Source: Cupriavidus gilardii (GTDB lineage: Bacteria > Pseudomonadota > Gammaproteobacteria > Burkholderiales > Burkholderiaceae). Taken from it: 64,000 bases of DNA. This document shows positions 17,545 through 26,362 of this stretch, piece after piece; within the stretch, counting starts at the first letter, position 1, and the number at the start of each line of letters is the position of its first letter. Below the pieces are notes generated by a model, which saw nothing but the letters and a program-made list of their open reading frames with translations, did no database searches and was not told the origin of the DNA. The stretch spans positions 161,475 through 225,474 of the forward strand of contig NZ_JABTYE010000007.1 of assembly GCF_013314895.1 (NCBI RefSeq), in the 5' to 3' direction. A program made the position numbers and the translations under genes.

Positions 17545-18375
17545 ATGACGACATCCTTTCTCTACGGCGGCAACGTCTTCGCCAACGGCATCCGCCAACA
17601 CTATCTGCGCTATGGCGGCCCAGGCGAAGGCCGCGATGCGCGCGACCCGGTCATCATCGTGCCGGGCATCACCAGCCCGGCCATTACCTGGGGCTTCGTC
17701 GGCGACCGCTTCGGGCGCCAGTTCGATACCTATGTGCTCGATGTACGCGGCCGCGGACTGTCCGCGGCAGGCGACGCGCTGGACTACAGCCTCGATGCGC
17801 AGGCGGCCGACGTGATCGCCTTCGCCGACGCCCTCGGCCTGAAACGCTACAGCGTGGTCGGCCATTCGATGGGCGGTCGCATCGGCCTGCGCGCGGCACG
17901 AGCCAGGCCCCCTGGTCTGGTGCGGCTGGCGATGATCGATCCGCCGGTGTCCGGCCCCGGCCGCCGGCCCTATCCCTCGCAGCTGCCGTGGTATGTCGAT
18001 TCGATCCGGCTGGCACGCCGCGGCATCGATGTCGAAGGCATGCGGGCCTTCTGCCCCACCTGGACGGAGGCGCAGCTACGACTGCGCGCCGAATGGCTGC
18101 ACACCTGCGACGAGCGCGCCGTGGTGGCCAGCTTCGACGGTTTCCATCAGGACGACGTGCATGCGGACATGCCGCATGTCGCCGTGCCGGCGCTGCTGAT
18201 GGTGGCCGGCCGCGGCGACGTGATCCGGCCGGAGGACATCGAGGAGATCCGTGGATTGATGCCGCAGCTGCAGGTCGCGCATGTACCCGATGCCGGCCAC
18301 ATGATTCCGTGGGACGACGAAGACGGCTTCTATCGTGCCTTCGGCGATTTCCTCGGCGCGCCGCTGCAGGCATGA
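17545..18375 (+). CDS. nicD: N-formylmaleamate deformylase
   Basis: NicD is an alpha/beta hydrolase that splits N-formylmaleamate, the ring-opening product of NicX, into maleamate and formate. The 276-residue protein has the oxyanion region VPGITSPAITWGF and the nucleophile elbow VGHSMGGRIG (Ser about 109). It has an acid residue near VAGRGDVIRPED and the catalytic His in PDAGHMIPWDDED. Length is close to the P. putida enzyme. The position between nicE and nicX in a four-gene run fixes the assignment more firmly than sequence alone, as the fold is common. Confidence 0.88.
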   Translation: MTTSFLYGGNVFANGIRQHYLRYGGPGEGRDARDPVIIVPGITSPAITWGFVGDRFGRQFDTYVLDVRGRGLSAAGDALDYSLDAQAADVIAFADALGLKRYSVVGHSMGGRIGLRAARARPPGLVRLAMIDPPVSGPGRRPYPSQLPWYVDSIRLARRGIDVEGMRAFCPTWTEAQLRLRAEWLHTCDERAVVASFDGFHQDDVHADMPHVAVPALLMVAGRGDVIRPEDIEEIRGLMPQLQVAHVPDAGHMIPWDDEDGFYRAFGDFLGAPLQA

Positions 18376-18410
18376 GCGCCCCGCCAACATTCACCGATCA
18401 AGGAGAACGC

Positions 18411-19490
18411 ATGCCGGTAAGCGATCATGATCTGACGCAAGCCTGGAAGCAGGTGCTGACGCTGTCGAAGCTGCAGCCGGGCCAGAGCGTCACCGTGCTG
18501 ACCAGCGCCGCCACGCATCCGCAGACGATGCGCACCGCGCTGCTGGCGGCATCGTCGATGGGCGCCATCGTCAACCGGCTCGACCTGCCGCCGGTCAATG
18601 CGGAGAAGGCACTGAGCCGCGATTCGCTGGCGTATCTGGGCACCACGCCGCTGACCGGAAACCAGGCGGCCATCGCGGCGCTCAAGGCCAGCGATCTGGT
18701 GCTCGACCTGATGACGCTGCTGTTCTCGCCCGAGCAGCACGAAATCCTCGCCACCGGCACCAGGATCCTGCTCGCGGTCGAGCCACCGGAGGTGCTGGTG
18801 CGGCTGGTGCCGACCGAGGCGGACCGCACACGTGTGCGTGCGGCCACCGCGCGGCTGTCGCGGGCACACGAGATGCATATCGTCTCCGACGCCGGCACCG
18901 ATCTGCGCTGCGCGCTCGGCGAATTCCCGGCAATCAGCGAATACGGCTTCGTCGACGAACCGGGCCGCTGGGACCACTGGCCCAGCGGCTTCGTGCTGAC
19001 CTGGCCCAACGAAGGCGGCACCAACGGCCGCATCGTGCTCGACCGCGGCGACATCCTGCTGCCGATGAAGTCCTATATCCAGGCGCCGATCGACATCACG
19101 GTCGAAAACGGCTACGTCACGTCGATCGACGGCGAGCTCGATGCCGAGCTGCTCGCCGACTACATGGCGTCGTTCAACGACCCGGAGGCCTATGCGATGT
19201 CGCACATCGGCTGGGGCCTGCAGCCGCGGGCGCGCTGGTCCACGCTGGCGATGTACGACCGCGAGGCGACCATCGGCATGGACGCACGTGCCTACGAAGG
19301 CAATTTCCTGTGCTCGTTCGGGCCGAACAACGAGGCCGGCGGCAGCCGCACCACCGCCTGCCACATCGACATTCCGGTGCGCCATTGCACCGTCAGGCTC
19401 GATGGCGACACGGTGGTGGAACGGGGCCGCGTCATGGATGGCGGCGCCCCGATCCAGCAAGCATTCGACTATCGAACCGACGGAGCCTGA
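18411..19490 (+). CDS. nicX: 2,5-dihydroxypyridine 5,6-dioxygenase
   Basis: NicX is a non-haem iron(II) dioxygenase that opens the pyridine ring of 2,5-dihydroxypyridine to N-formylmaleamate. It belongs to the leucyl-aminopeptidase-like M29 fold family, unrelated to ordinary extradiol enzymes. The 359-residue protein shows the expected late His and Asp ligand motifs, AMSHIGWGLQPRAR and ACHIDIPVRH, close to the three ligands reported for P. putida (about 350 residues). The start at 18411 is preceded by AAGGAG with six bases of spacing. An in-frame ATG at 18372 overlapping nicD is less likely. Confidence 0.92.
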   Translation: MPVSDHDLTQAWKQVLTLSKLQPGQSVTVLTSAATHPQTMRTALLAASSMGAIVNRLDLPPVNAEKALSRDSLAYLGTTPLTGNQAAIAALKASDLVLDLMTLLFSPEQHEILATGTRILLAVEPPEVLVRLVPTEADRTRVRAATARLSRAHEMHIVSDAGTDLRCALGEFPAISEYGFVDEPGRWDHWPSGFVLTWPNEGGTNGRIVLDRGDILLPMKSYIQAPIDITVENGYVTSIDGELDAELLADYMASFNDPEAYAMSHIGWGLQPRARWSTLAMYDREATIGMDARAYEGNFLCSFGPNNEAGGSRTTACHIDIPVRHCTVRLDGDTVVERGRVMDGGAPIQQAFDYRTDGA

Positions 19491-19491
19491 C

Positions 19492-20133
19492 ATGCAGCAT
19501 GAAGTGTCGACGTACCAGCGCCAGGGATTTGGCGCGACCCTGGAGATCGCCGCGCCGTTCGGCCTGTTGATCATCGACTTCGTCAACGGCTTCGCCGACC
19601 CGGAAGTGTTCGGCGGCGGCAATATCCCCGAGGCGATCGCGAATACCGGGCCGCTACTGGCCGCGGCGCGCGAACAGGGTTGGCCGATCGCGCATACGCG
19701 CATCGTCTTTGCCGACGACGGCGCGGACCGCAATGTCTTCACGCAGAAGGTGCCGGGCATGCTGACGTTGAAGGAGGCCAGCCACAACAGCGCGATCGTG
19801 CCGCAACTGGCGCCGGGCGACGGCGAACTGGTGGTGCGCAAGACGGTGCCGTCGGCGTTCTTCGGTACCTCGCTGGCGGCATGGCTCGCGCATCGCGGCG
19901 TGCGCACGCTGCTGGTGGCGGGCTGCGTCACCAGCGGCTGCGTACGCGCCAGCGTGGTCGACGCGATGTCGTACGGTTTTCGCCCGCTGGTGCTGTCCGA
20001 TTGCGTCGGCGACCGCGCGCTGGGCCCGCATCAGGCCAATCTGTTCGACATGGAGCAGAAGTACGCCACCGTGATGCCGCGCGACGAGGCGCTGGCCGCG
20101 ATCGCGGCAACGGTCGCGGCGCAGGCCCGCTAG
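19492..20133 (+). CDS. nicF: maleamate amidohydrolase
   Basis: NicF hydrolyses maleamate to maleate and ammonia, releasing the pyridine nitrogen. The 213-residue isochorismatase-like cysteine hydrolase has the catalytic Asp in LLIIDFVNGFAD (about residue 29), the Lys in LVVRKTVPSAFFGT and the nucleophilic Cys in VAGCVTSGCVRASVVDA. GGAG stands before the ATG, and the gene follows nicX by one base. A GC-rich inverted repeat overlaps its stop codon and probably ends transcription against the convergent TetR gene. Confidence 0.9.
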   Translation: MQHEVSTYQRQGFGATLEIAAPFGLLIIDFVNGFADPEVFGGGNIPEAIANTGPLLAAAREQGWPIAHTRIVFADDGADRNVFTQKVPGMLTLKEASHNSAIVPQLAPGDGELVVRKTVPSAFFGTSLAAWLAHRGVRTLLVAGCVTSGCVRASVVDAMSYGFRPLVLSDCVGDRALGPHQANLFDMEQKYATVMPRDEALAAIAATVAAQAR

Positions 20134-20172
20134 CGCGGCGACGGACCGCTGGAGATCGCCGATGCGCCGCGC
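20133..20172. terminator. inverted repeat between convergent nicF and TetR gene
   Basis: GCGCGGCG (20133-20140) pairs perfectly with CGCCGCGC (20165-20172) across a 24-base loop. Its place between two stop codons suggests a bidirectional terminator. There is no T tract. Confidence 0.4.
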
Positions 20173-20173
20173 C

Positions 20174-20950
20174 TCAACCGGCCGCCGCCACGCGAGCGTT
20201 CTGCGCGGTCTTGCGTACCGGCTTGCGCGCGGCCTTGCTTGCGCGCGGTGCGGCAGGCGGCTCGGCCGTCGCAGCATGCTCCGCGGCAATCGAGGGCCGG
20301 CACACTGCGTTCAGCACGGTGTGCTGCATCACGTTGCGCCAGTGCTCGAGCGCGGGCTTGCTCATCATCGGCTCGCCCAGGAACGCACTCAGCGTATGGT
20401 GGTTGGAGTTGTAGAAGTAGCCCAGCGAAGCGATCACCAGATAGATGTCGCGGGCGCGGACCTCGGGCTGGAAGTGGCCGCTGGCCTTGCCGCGCTCGAG
20501 CACCCCGTCGAGCACCGACAGCGCATAGCTGGAGATTTCCTTCAGCCTGCCCGACTTCTTCGCATGCCGCCCCTGGCTGATGTTTTCGCTGGTCAGGATC
20601 GCGACGAACTCCGGGTGGTCCAGATAGTAGTGCCAGACGAAGTCGGTCAGCTGCATCAGCGCGCGCACCGGATTGTCCGGATCGAGCTCCAGCGCCTGCT
20701 CGGCCTCGTTCAGCTGCGTGTAAATGGTCTCGAGCACTTCGACGAACAGCTTTTCCTTGCTGCCGAAGTAGTAGTAGATCATCCGGTCGTAGGTCTTGGC
20801 GAGCGACGAGATGCGCTCGACCCGCCCACCGTCGTAGCCGCGCTCGGCAAAGACCTTGATGGCCGCCTTGAGGATCTTGGCGCGCGTATCCTGGGCTTGC
20901 CTGGCCCGCGTGCCGGCCGCTGCCCTGGTTCTTGCCGTCGCGGTGGTCAT
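20174..20950 (-). CDS. nicS: TetR-family repressor, NicS-like
   Basis: This is a 258-residue TetR regulator. The HTH region reads DTRAKILKAAIKVFAERGYDGGRVERISSLAKTYDRMIYYYFGSKEKLF-like sequence (residues about 20-68), with the diagnostic YYYFGSKEKLF end. The C-terminus is a basic Ala/Lys/Arg-rich tail (about 40 residues), possibly an extra nucleic-acid-binding or disordered arm. It diverges from the molybdopterin subunit gene with a 139 bp spacer, matching the role of P. putida NicS, a TetR repressor of the nicAB hydroxylase genes. No good ribosome-binding site precedes the ATG at 20950. A CTGGC-N11-GCCAG repeat in the spacer (about 20970-20990) is a weak operator candidate. Confidence 0.8.
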   Translation of the reverse strand: MTTATARTRAAAGTRARQAQDTRAKILKAAIKVFAERGYDGGRVERISSLAKTYDRMIYYYFGSKEKLFVEVLETIYTQLNEAEQALELDPDNPVRALMQLTDFVWHYYLDHPEFVAILTSENISQGRHAKKSGRLKEISSYALSVLDGVLERGKASGHFQPEVRARDIYLVIASLGYFYNSNHHTLSAFLGEPMMSKPALEHWRNVMQHTVLNAVCRPSIAAEHAATAEPPAAPRASKAARKPVRKTAQNARVAAAG

Positions 20951-21089
20951 GTCGTCGGTTGCGAGGATCTGGCGTTGCGAAGCTGCCAGTATAACTGTCG
21001 AAGGTGGCCGCAGCCGCACGCCTTTCCGGGTGTGCGAGGCCATTGCAGCGCCATGGCGGCGCGCCCGCCTTCGAAGGGAAAAGAACGAA

Positions 21090-23417
21090 ATGCCGATGCA
21101 CGACGATGACTCTCCACGCGCACTGAGACTGGCCCTGGCGCAGGCGCGTGGCGTGCTGCTGATCACGCGCGCCGCGCAGGCGGCGCCCAAGCCAGCGCCC
21201 GGCCAACCCGGCGCGGCATCCGACTATGTGCCGGCGCTGCCGGATGTCTTCATCGCGGTGCGCGCCGATGGCGAGGTGCTGGCCTTCAATGGCCACGTCG
21301 ATCTCGGCACGGGCATTCGCACCGCGCTCGCGCAGATCGTCGCCGAGGAGCTGGACGTGCCGCTCGCGTCGGTGCGCATGGTGCTGGGGCATACGGACGC
21401 CACGCCCAATCAGGGGCCGACCATTGCCAGCGCGACCATCCAGATTTCCGCGCAACCGCTGCGCCGGGCCGCGGCGCAGGCGCGGGCGTTCCTGCTGGCG
21501 CGCGCCGCCGAGCGGCTGGGCGCAGCCGTCGACAGACTGGTCGTAGACCAGGGCCGCGTTCGCATCGGTCAGGCCGGCGGGGATACGCTGGGCGAAGCCG
21601 GGCTGCCCTACGCTGCCCTGCTCGGCGACGACCATATCGAGCTGCCGCTGGCCGACGACGTCGCGACCAAGCCGGCCAGCGACTATCGCGTGGTCGGCAA
21701 AGCCGCGCCGCGCGTGGATATTCCGGCCAAGGCTACCGGCGCGCTGACCTTTGTCCATGACATGCGCGTGCCCGGCATGCTCCATGGCCGGGTGATTCGT
21801 CCCCCGTATGCGGGACGCGATGCCGGCGATTTCGTCGGACGCAGCCTGATCTCGGTCGACCGCGATTCGATCCGCGATGTGCCTGGCGTGATCGACGTCG
21901 TGATCGTCGGCGATTTCGTCGGCGTGGTTGCGCAGCGCGAGGAGCAGGCCATCGAAGCGGCACGGAGGCTGCGCGTGCAATGGCGCGCCGCGCCGCCGTT
22001 GCCGCCGCTCGACGACCCCGAGCCCGCGCTGCGCGCCAATCCCGCCAAACGTCGCGAACTGCGGACCGAAGGCGATACCGCCTCCGCGCAGCAGCAACAG
22101 CCCGCCACCACGCTGAAGCGCAGCTACGTGTGGCCCTACCAGATGCACGCGTCGATCGGCCCCTCCTGCGGTGTGGCCGAGTGGCGCGACGATGGATCCG
22201 TCGACGGGCGCGGCAGCGCGCTGACGGTCTGGTCCGGCACGCAGAACCCGCATGTGCTGCGGATCGACCTGTCGCGCCTGACCGGCCTGGACGAAAGCCG
22301 GATCGAGATCGTGCGGATGGAGGCGGCCGGCTGTTATGGCCGCAACTGTGCGGACGATGTCTGCGCCGACGCGGTGCTGCTGTCGCGCGCGGTCGGCCAG
22401 CCGGTGCGCGTGCAGCTGTCGCGCGAGCAGGAGCATCTGTGGGAGCCGAAGGGCGCGGCGCAGCTGATGGACGTACAGGGCACGCTCGGTGCCGACGGCG
22501 CGCTGCTCGGCTACGACTTCGTCAGCCGCTATCCGTCCAACGACGCGCCCACGCTCGCGCTGCTGCTCACCGGCAAGATCGACCCGGCGCCGCGCATGCT
22601 GGAGATGGGCGACCGCACCGCGGTGCCGCCCTACGACTATGCGCGCACGCACATCGCCTGCGACGATACGCCGGCCATCGTCCGCGCCGCCTGGCTGCGC
22701 GGCGTGTCGGCGCTGCCCAATACCTTCGCGCACGAATGCTTCATCGAGGAACTGGCGCACGAGGCGGGCGCCGACCCGCTGGCCTTCCGGCTGCGCCACC
22801 TTCCCGACGATCGGGCCGCGGACCTGCTGCGCGCGGTCGCGCAGGAAGCCGGCTGGCGCGACGGCGGGCGCGGTACGCGCGGCATCCCGGCTGCGGACGG
22901 CAAGCTGCGCGGCCGCGGCATCGCCTATGCCCGCTATATCCACAGCAAGTTCCCCGGCTTTGGCGCGGCCTGGTCGGCGTGGGTCGTCGATCTGGAGGTC
23001 GAGCCCGACAGCGGCAACATCCGCGTGCTGCGCGTGGTGGTCGGTCAGGACACCGGCATGATGGTGAACCCGGACGGCGTCCGCCATCAGGTGCACGGCA
23101 ATGTGGTGCAGACCCTCAGCCGCTCGCTGAAGGAGCAGGTGCGCTTCGACGCCGTTGGCGTCGCCAGTCGCGAATGGGGCAGCTATCCGCTGCTGACCTT
23201 CCCCGAGCTGCCGCCGATTTCGGTGGTGCTGATGCCGCGGCAGCACGAGGCGCCGCTGGGCGCCGGCGAATCGGCTTCGCTGCCGGGCGCGCCCGCACTG
23301 GCCAATGCGCTGTTCGATGCCACCGGCATCCGGCTGCGGCGGCCGCCGTTCACGCCGGAATCGGTGCGCGCGGCGTTGTCCCGGAAGACGGTGCCCTGCG
23401 CCACCGAGGCGGCCTGA
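21090..23417 (+). CDS. nicB: nicotinate dehydrogenase molybdopterin catalytic subunit
   Basis: The 775-residue protein is an intact xanthine-dehydrogenase-family large subunit of the IorB-like type, corresponding to the catalytic half of P. putida NicB. It has the N-terminal molybdopterin segment (NGHVDLGTGIRTALAQIVAEEL, about residues 65-86), the hammerhead domain (MLHGRVIRPPYA, about 230) and AAGCYGRNCADDV at the glycine-rich binding loop. The catalytic glutamate lies in LGAGESASLPGAPALANALF near residue 730, which the cytochrome-fused protein at 11585-14632 lacks. It therefore probably hydroxylates nicotinate together with NicA and that protein, although its gene lies 6 kb away. It diverges from the TetR gene and converges on the MarR gene with 12 bp between. 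An in-frame ATG at 21096 is an alternative start. Confidence 0.82.
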   Translation: MPMHDDDSPRALRLALAQARGVLLITRAAQAAPKPAPGQPGAASDYVPALPDVFIAVRADGEVLAFNGHVDLGTGIRTALAQIVAEELDVPLASVRMVLGHTDATPNQGPTIASATIQISAQPLRRAAAQARAFLLARAAERLGAAVDRLVVDQGRVRIGQAGGDTLGEAGLPYAALLGDDHIELPLADDVATKPASDYRVVGKAAPRVDIPAKATGALTFVHDMRVPGMLHGRVIRPPYAGRDAGDFVGRSLISVDRDSIRDVPGVIDVVIVGDFVGVVAQREEQAIEAARRLRVQWRAAPPLPPLDDPEPALRANPAKRRELRTEGDTASAQQQQPATTLKRSYVWPYQMHASIGPSCGVAEWRDDGSVDGRGSALTVWSGTQNPHVLRIDLSRLTGLDESRIEIVRMEAAGCYGRNCADDVCADAVLLSRAVGQPVRVQLSREQEHLWEPKGAAQLMDVQGTLGADGALLGYDFVSRYPSNDAPTLALLLTGKIDPAPRMLEMGDRTAVPPYDYARTHIACDDTPAIVRAAWLRGVSALPNTFAHECFIEELAHEAGADPLAFRLRHLPDDRAADLLRAVAQEAGWRDGGRGTRGIPAADGKLRGRGIAYARYIHSKFPGFGAAWSAWVVDLEVEPDSGNIRVLRVVVGQDTGMMVNPDGVRHQVHGNVVQTLSRSLKEQVRFDAVGVASREWGSYPLLTFPELPPISVVLMPRQHEAPLGAGESASLPGAPALANALFDATGIRLRRPPFTPESVRAALSRKTVPCATEAA

Positions 23418-23429
23418 GAACGCAGCCGA

Positions 23430-23924
23430 TTACGCCCCCGACTCCCGCTCGTCGAACTCGCTCATTTTCTTCAGCAGATAGGTGATCGCGACGCGCTCGG
23501 CCGGATTGAGGTCGCCGAAGGTCTGTTCGGTGATCTGGTGCGCGAACGGAATGGTCTCGTCGATCAGCGCCAACCCGGCGGGCGTGACGGTGACCACCAC
23601 CTTGCGCCGATCGCTGGGGTCATGCGACACCGCGATCAGCTCGCGCGCCTTCAGCCGTTCGATGATGCCGCGCACCGTGGCCTGGTCGATCGCGGTGGCG
23701 CGCACGATCTCGCTGAGCGAACACGACTGCCGTTCCTTGACCGCACACAGCACGACGAATTGCGCCGCGGTCAGCTGCGAATCGGGAATGGTCTGCTGGA
23801 AGATCGCCACATGCCGCTGATAGGCCCGCCGCAACAAATGGCCGACCTGATCGGTGAAATCGTAGGAAGGGACCGGCGTCTTGTTCTTGTTGGATGACGA
23901 GGTGGACACTTTGCGTGGCGGCAT
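23430..23924 (-). CDS. nicR: MarR-family repressor, NicR/BpsR-like
   Basis: This is a 164-residue MarR regulator. A dimerisation helix YDFTDQVGHLLRRAYQRHVAIFQ (about residues 20-42) is followed by a winged helix with SLSEIVRATAIDQATVRGIIERLKARELI and the wing HDPSDRRKVVVTVTPAG. In Pseudomonas the MarR protein NicR represses the lower nic genes and responds to 6-hydroxynicotinate; BpsR is the Bordetella counterpart. The linkage here supports the same job, with the GTGTACAC sites as likely operators. No start has a good ribosome-binding site. I prefer 23924; ATGs at 23957 and 23966 would add 11-14 residues. Confidence 0.8.
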   Translation of the reverse strand: MPPRKVSTSSSNKNKTPVPSYDFTDQVGHLLRRAYQRHVAIFQQTIPDSQLTAAQFVVLCAVKERQSCSLSEIVRATAIDQATVRGIIERLKARELIAVSHDPSDRRKVVVTVTPAGLALIDETIPFAHQITEQTFGDLNPAERVAITYLLKKMSEFDERESGA

Positions 23925-24100
23925 CGGAAGCAGGGTTGCGCAGAGTATATCGGGCATGGCCACCATACGGGGCTGTGGCGGCCCACCGGCGCTGCCGCGA
24001 CAGGCATTTGCGGGCCATCGCCGGCCGATTTGACCGGCCGGCCGTACGGGCGCAGTATCATGGCAGCTTCTACACGCCGCAGCGCCCCCATACCGTTTCC

Positions 24101-26287
24101 ATGTCAGCCGTTATCCCGGGGCATCTGGCCAAGCCTGATGCCGCCCACCTGGTCCGCTTCTACGACGAGGATTCGCTCCTGATCGCGGACGTGCGGGAGT
24201 TCGCTGACGAGGCCTTGCGCTGCGGCGGCAGCGCGATCCTGATCGCCACCGAGGAGCATCTGGAGGCATTGCTGCCCTTGCTGCGCGGCCTTGGCCCCGG
24301 TCGCGACGAGCAGCCGTGGTACACCGGCAATCTGATCGCGCTGCCGGCGCAGGCGACGCTGGACCGCTTCATGGTCGACGGATGGCCGGACGAGCAGCGC
24401 TTTCTGGCCAGCGTCGGTGAGCTGGTCGCGGCCGAAGCGCAGCGCTCGCCGCCACTGCATGCGTTTGGCGAGATGGTGGCGCTGCTGTGCGAGCAGGGTC
24501 GGCACGACGCCGCGCTGCGGCTCGAGGAACTCTGGAACGATCTGATCGGGCGGCATGGCTTTCGGCTGCTGTGCGCCTATCCGCACCGCGTCTTCGCCAG
24601 CAGCGAGCAGGCCCGCCACTTCCGCTGCGTCTGCGACGTCCACACCCACTTCTACGCGACCGCCGCGGGCAAACCCGCGGAGATTGCCGATGCCGATCTG
24701 CGCGCCTCGGTATGGCAGCAGAAGGCGCTGGCGCTCGAGAACGAGGTCAAGCGCCTGCGGGGGGCCGAGTCCACGTTGCGCCGGCGCGAGATCGAACTGA
24801 CCGACTTCCTCGACAACGCCGCCGAGGGCGTGCATCGCGTGGCGGCCGACGGCACCATCCTGTGGGCCAACCAGGCCGAGCTGCAGATGCTCGGCTACCG
24901 CTACGACGAATACGTGGGACGCCCGATCACCGACTTCCACGTCGATGCCCCGGTGATCGAACACATCCTGGACAGTCTGAAAGCCGGCGACACGCTGTAC
25001 GACCAGCCCGCGCGGCTGCGCTGCAAGGACGGCAGCATCAAGCCCGTGCTGATCCATTCGAACGGTTGCTTCGAAGACGGCAAGCTGCGCTATACGCGCT
25101 GCTTCACGCGCGACGCCAGCGACCGGGTAGCGCGCGAGATCGCGGAGCAGCAGCGCGAGCGGCTGCTGCGCGAACTGGAACGCGCCAGCCAGGCCAAGGA
25201 CGAGTTCCTGGCGATGCTGGGGCACGAGCTGCGCAACCCGCTGTCGCCGATCGTCACCGCGCTGCAGCTGATGCGCATGCGCGGCTCCACCGAGACCGAA
25301 CGCGAGCGCGCCATCATCGAGCGCCAGGTCGAACATCTGGTGCGGCTGATCGACGATCTGCTCGACGTCTCGCGCATCACGCGCGGCAATATCGAGTTGA
25401 AGGTCGAGACGGTCCAGCTTGCCGACGTGTTGGCCAAGGCGGTCGAGATGGCCAGCCGCCTGCTCGAGCAGCGCAGCCACCGGCTGTCGATGGATGTCGA
25501 CCGCACGCTGGTCTGGCAGGGCGATCCGGTGCGCCTGGCGCAGGCGGTCGCCAATCTGCTGACCAATGCGGCACGTTACACCGATATCGGCGGGGATATC
25601 CTGCTGTCGGCGCAGCGCGATGGCGATGGCGACATCGTGATCCGCGTGCGCGACAACGGCATCGGCATCGGCGCCGAGATGCTGCCGCATCTGTTTGACC
25701 TGTTCTACCAGGGGCCGCGCAAGATCGACCGGCAGCAGGGCGGGCTGGGCATCGGCCTGGCGCTGGTCAAGAATCTGGTCGAGTTGCACGGCGGCAGCGT
25801 CGCCGCCGCCAGCGATGGGCCGGGCCACGGCAGCGAGTTCACGATCCGGCTGCCCGCGGTGGCCAGCGCGGAACTGGTCGCCGCCGCGCATCGCGACGAA
25901 CACGCCGCCGTTGCCGCCGGCGATGCGCAACGCGTGCTGCTGGTCGATGACAACGTCGATTCGGTGCAGGCGCTGGCGCAGCTGCTCAAGGCCTATGGCC
26001 ATCACGTGGCAGTGGTCTACGACCCGGTCTCCGCGCTGCGCATCGTCGAGCGTTTTGCGCCCGACGTCGCCGTGCTCGACATCGGCCTGCCAGTGATGGA
26101 CGGCTACGAACTGGTACGCCGTCTGCGCGAGTCGCTCGGCGACCACCCGTGCCGCTTCGTCGCGCTGACCGGCTACGGCCAGGACACCGACCGCGATCGC
26201 AGCAGGGCCGCCGGCTTCGGCCAGCATCTGGTCAAGCCGGTCAGCCCCGACGCGCTGCTGCGGCTGATCCAGGAGACCGGCCGCTGA
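24101..26287 (+). CDS. hybrid sensor histidine kinase: MEDS-PAS-HisKA-HATPase-REC
   Basis: This is a 728-residue cytosolic hybrid kinase with no membrane segments. Residues about 12-190 form a MEDS domain (DAAHLVRFYDEDSLLIADV start), the sensory module named from DcmR of methylotrophs. A coiled coil (about 205-235) and a PAS domain (about 235-350) follow. The H-box EFLAMLGHELRNPLSPI carries the phospho-accepting His near 373. The ATPase domain shows NLLTNAARYT, DNGIGIGAEM and GGLGIGLALVKNLV. A C-terminal receiver has the phospho-Asp near 659 in VLDIGLPVMDG. There is no DNA-binding output and no adjacent response regulator, so the receiver may pass phosphate on in trans. The signal is unknown; MEDS domains are proposed to bind small one-carbon or hydrocarbon ligands. 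Confidence 0.88.
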   Translation: MSAVIPGHLAKPDAAHLVRFYDEDSLLIADVREFADEALRCGGSAILIATEEHLEALLPLLRGLGPGRDEQPWYTGNLIALPAQATLDRFMVDGWPDEQRFLASVGELVAAEAQRSPPLHAFGEMVALLCEQGRHDAALRLEELWNDLIGRHGFRLLCAYPHRVFASSEQARHFRCVCDVHTHFYATAAGKPAEIADADLRASVWQQKALALENEVKRLRGAESTLRRREIELTDFLDNAAEGVHRVAADGTILWANQAELQMLGYRYDEYVGRPITDFHVDAPVIEHILDSLKAGDTLYDQPARLRCKDGSIKPVLIHSNGCFEDGKLRYTRCFTRDASDRVAREIAEQQRERLLRELERASQAKDEFLAMLGHELRNPLSPIVTALQLMRMRGSTETERERAIIERQVEHLVRLIDDLLDVSRITRGNIELKVETVQLADVLAKAVEMASRLLEQRSHRLSMDVDRTLVWQGDPVRLAQAVANLLTNAARYTDIGGDILLSAQRDGDGDIVIRVRDNGIGIGAEMLPHLFDLFYQGPRKIDRQQGGLGIGLALVKNLVELHGGSVAAASDGPGHGSEFTIRLPAVASAELVAAAHRDEHAAVAAGDAQRVLLVDDNVDSVQALAQLLKAYGHHVAVVYDPVSALRIVERFAPDVAVLDIGLPVMDGYELVRRLRESLGDHPCRFVALTGYGQDTDRDRSRAAGFGQHLVKPVSPDALLRLIQETGR

Positions 26288-26317
26288 GGCCGCCCTTCCT
26301 CAGACCCGCGATACACC

Positions 26318-26362
26318 CCTATACGGCCTATACGGCCTATACGGCCGATACCGCCTATACCG
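26318..26362. repeat. five tandem copies of a 9 bp unit (CCTATACGG type)
   Basis: Three exact copies of CCTATACGG are followed by CCGATACCG and CCTATACCG without gaps. The array lies between the convergent kinase and livF genes and includes the livF stop codon (26355-26357). It may vary by slippage, which would change the distance between genes and possibly the last livF codons. Confidence 0.9.

Noticed and set aside
20130..23246. Very long open frame on the minus strand antisense to the molybdopterin subunit (similar long antisense frames at 1160-3409 and 24104-26227)
   Set aside because: In GC-rich DNA the opposite strand of real genes often lacks stops. These translations are His/Arg/Gln/Ala-biased with no domains, while the plus-strand frames have clear catalytic motifs.
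26318..26362. CRISPR-like repeat array
   Set aside because: Units are 9 bp with no spacers and no cas genes nearby, so it is a simple tandem repeat.
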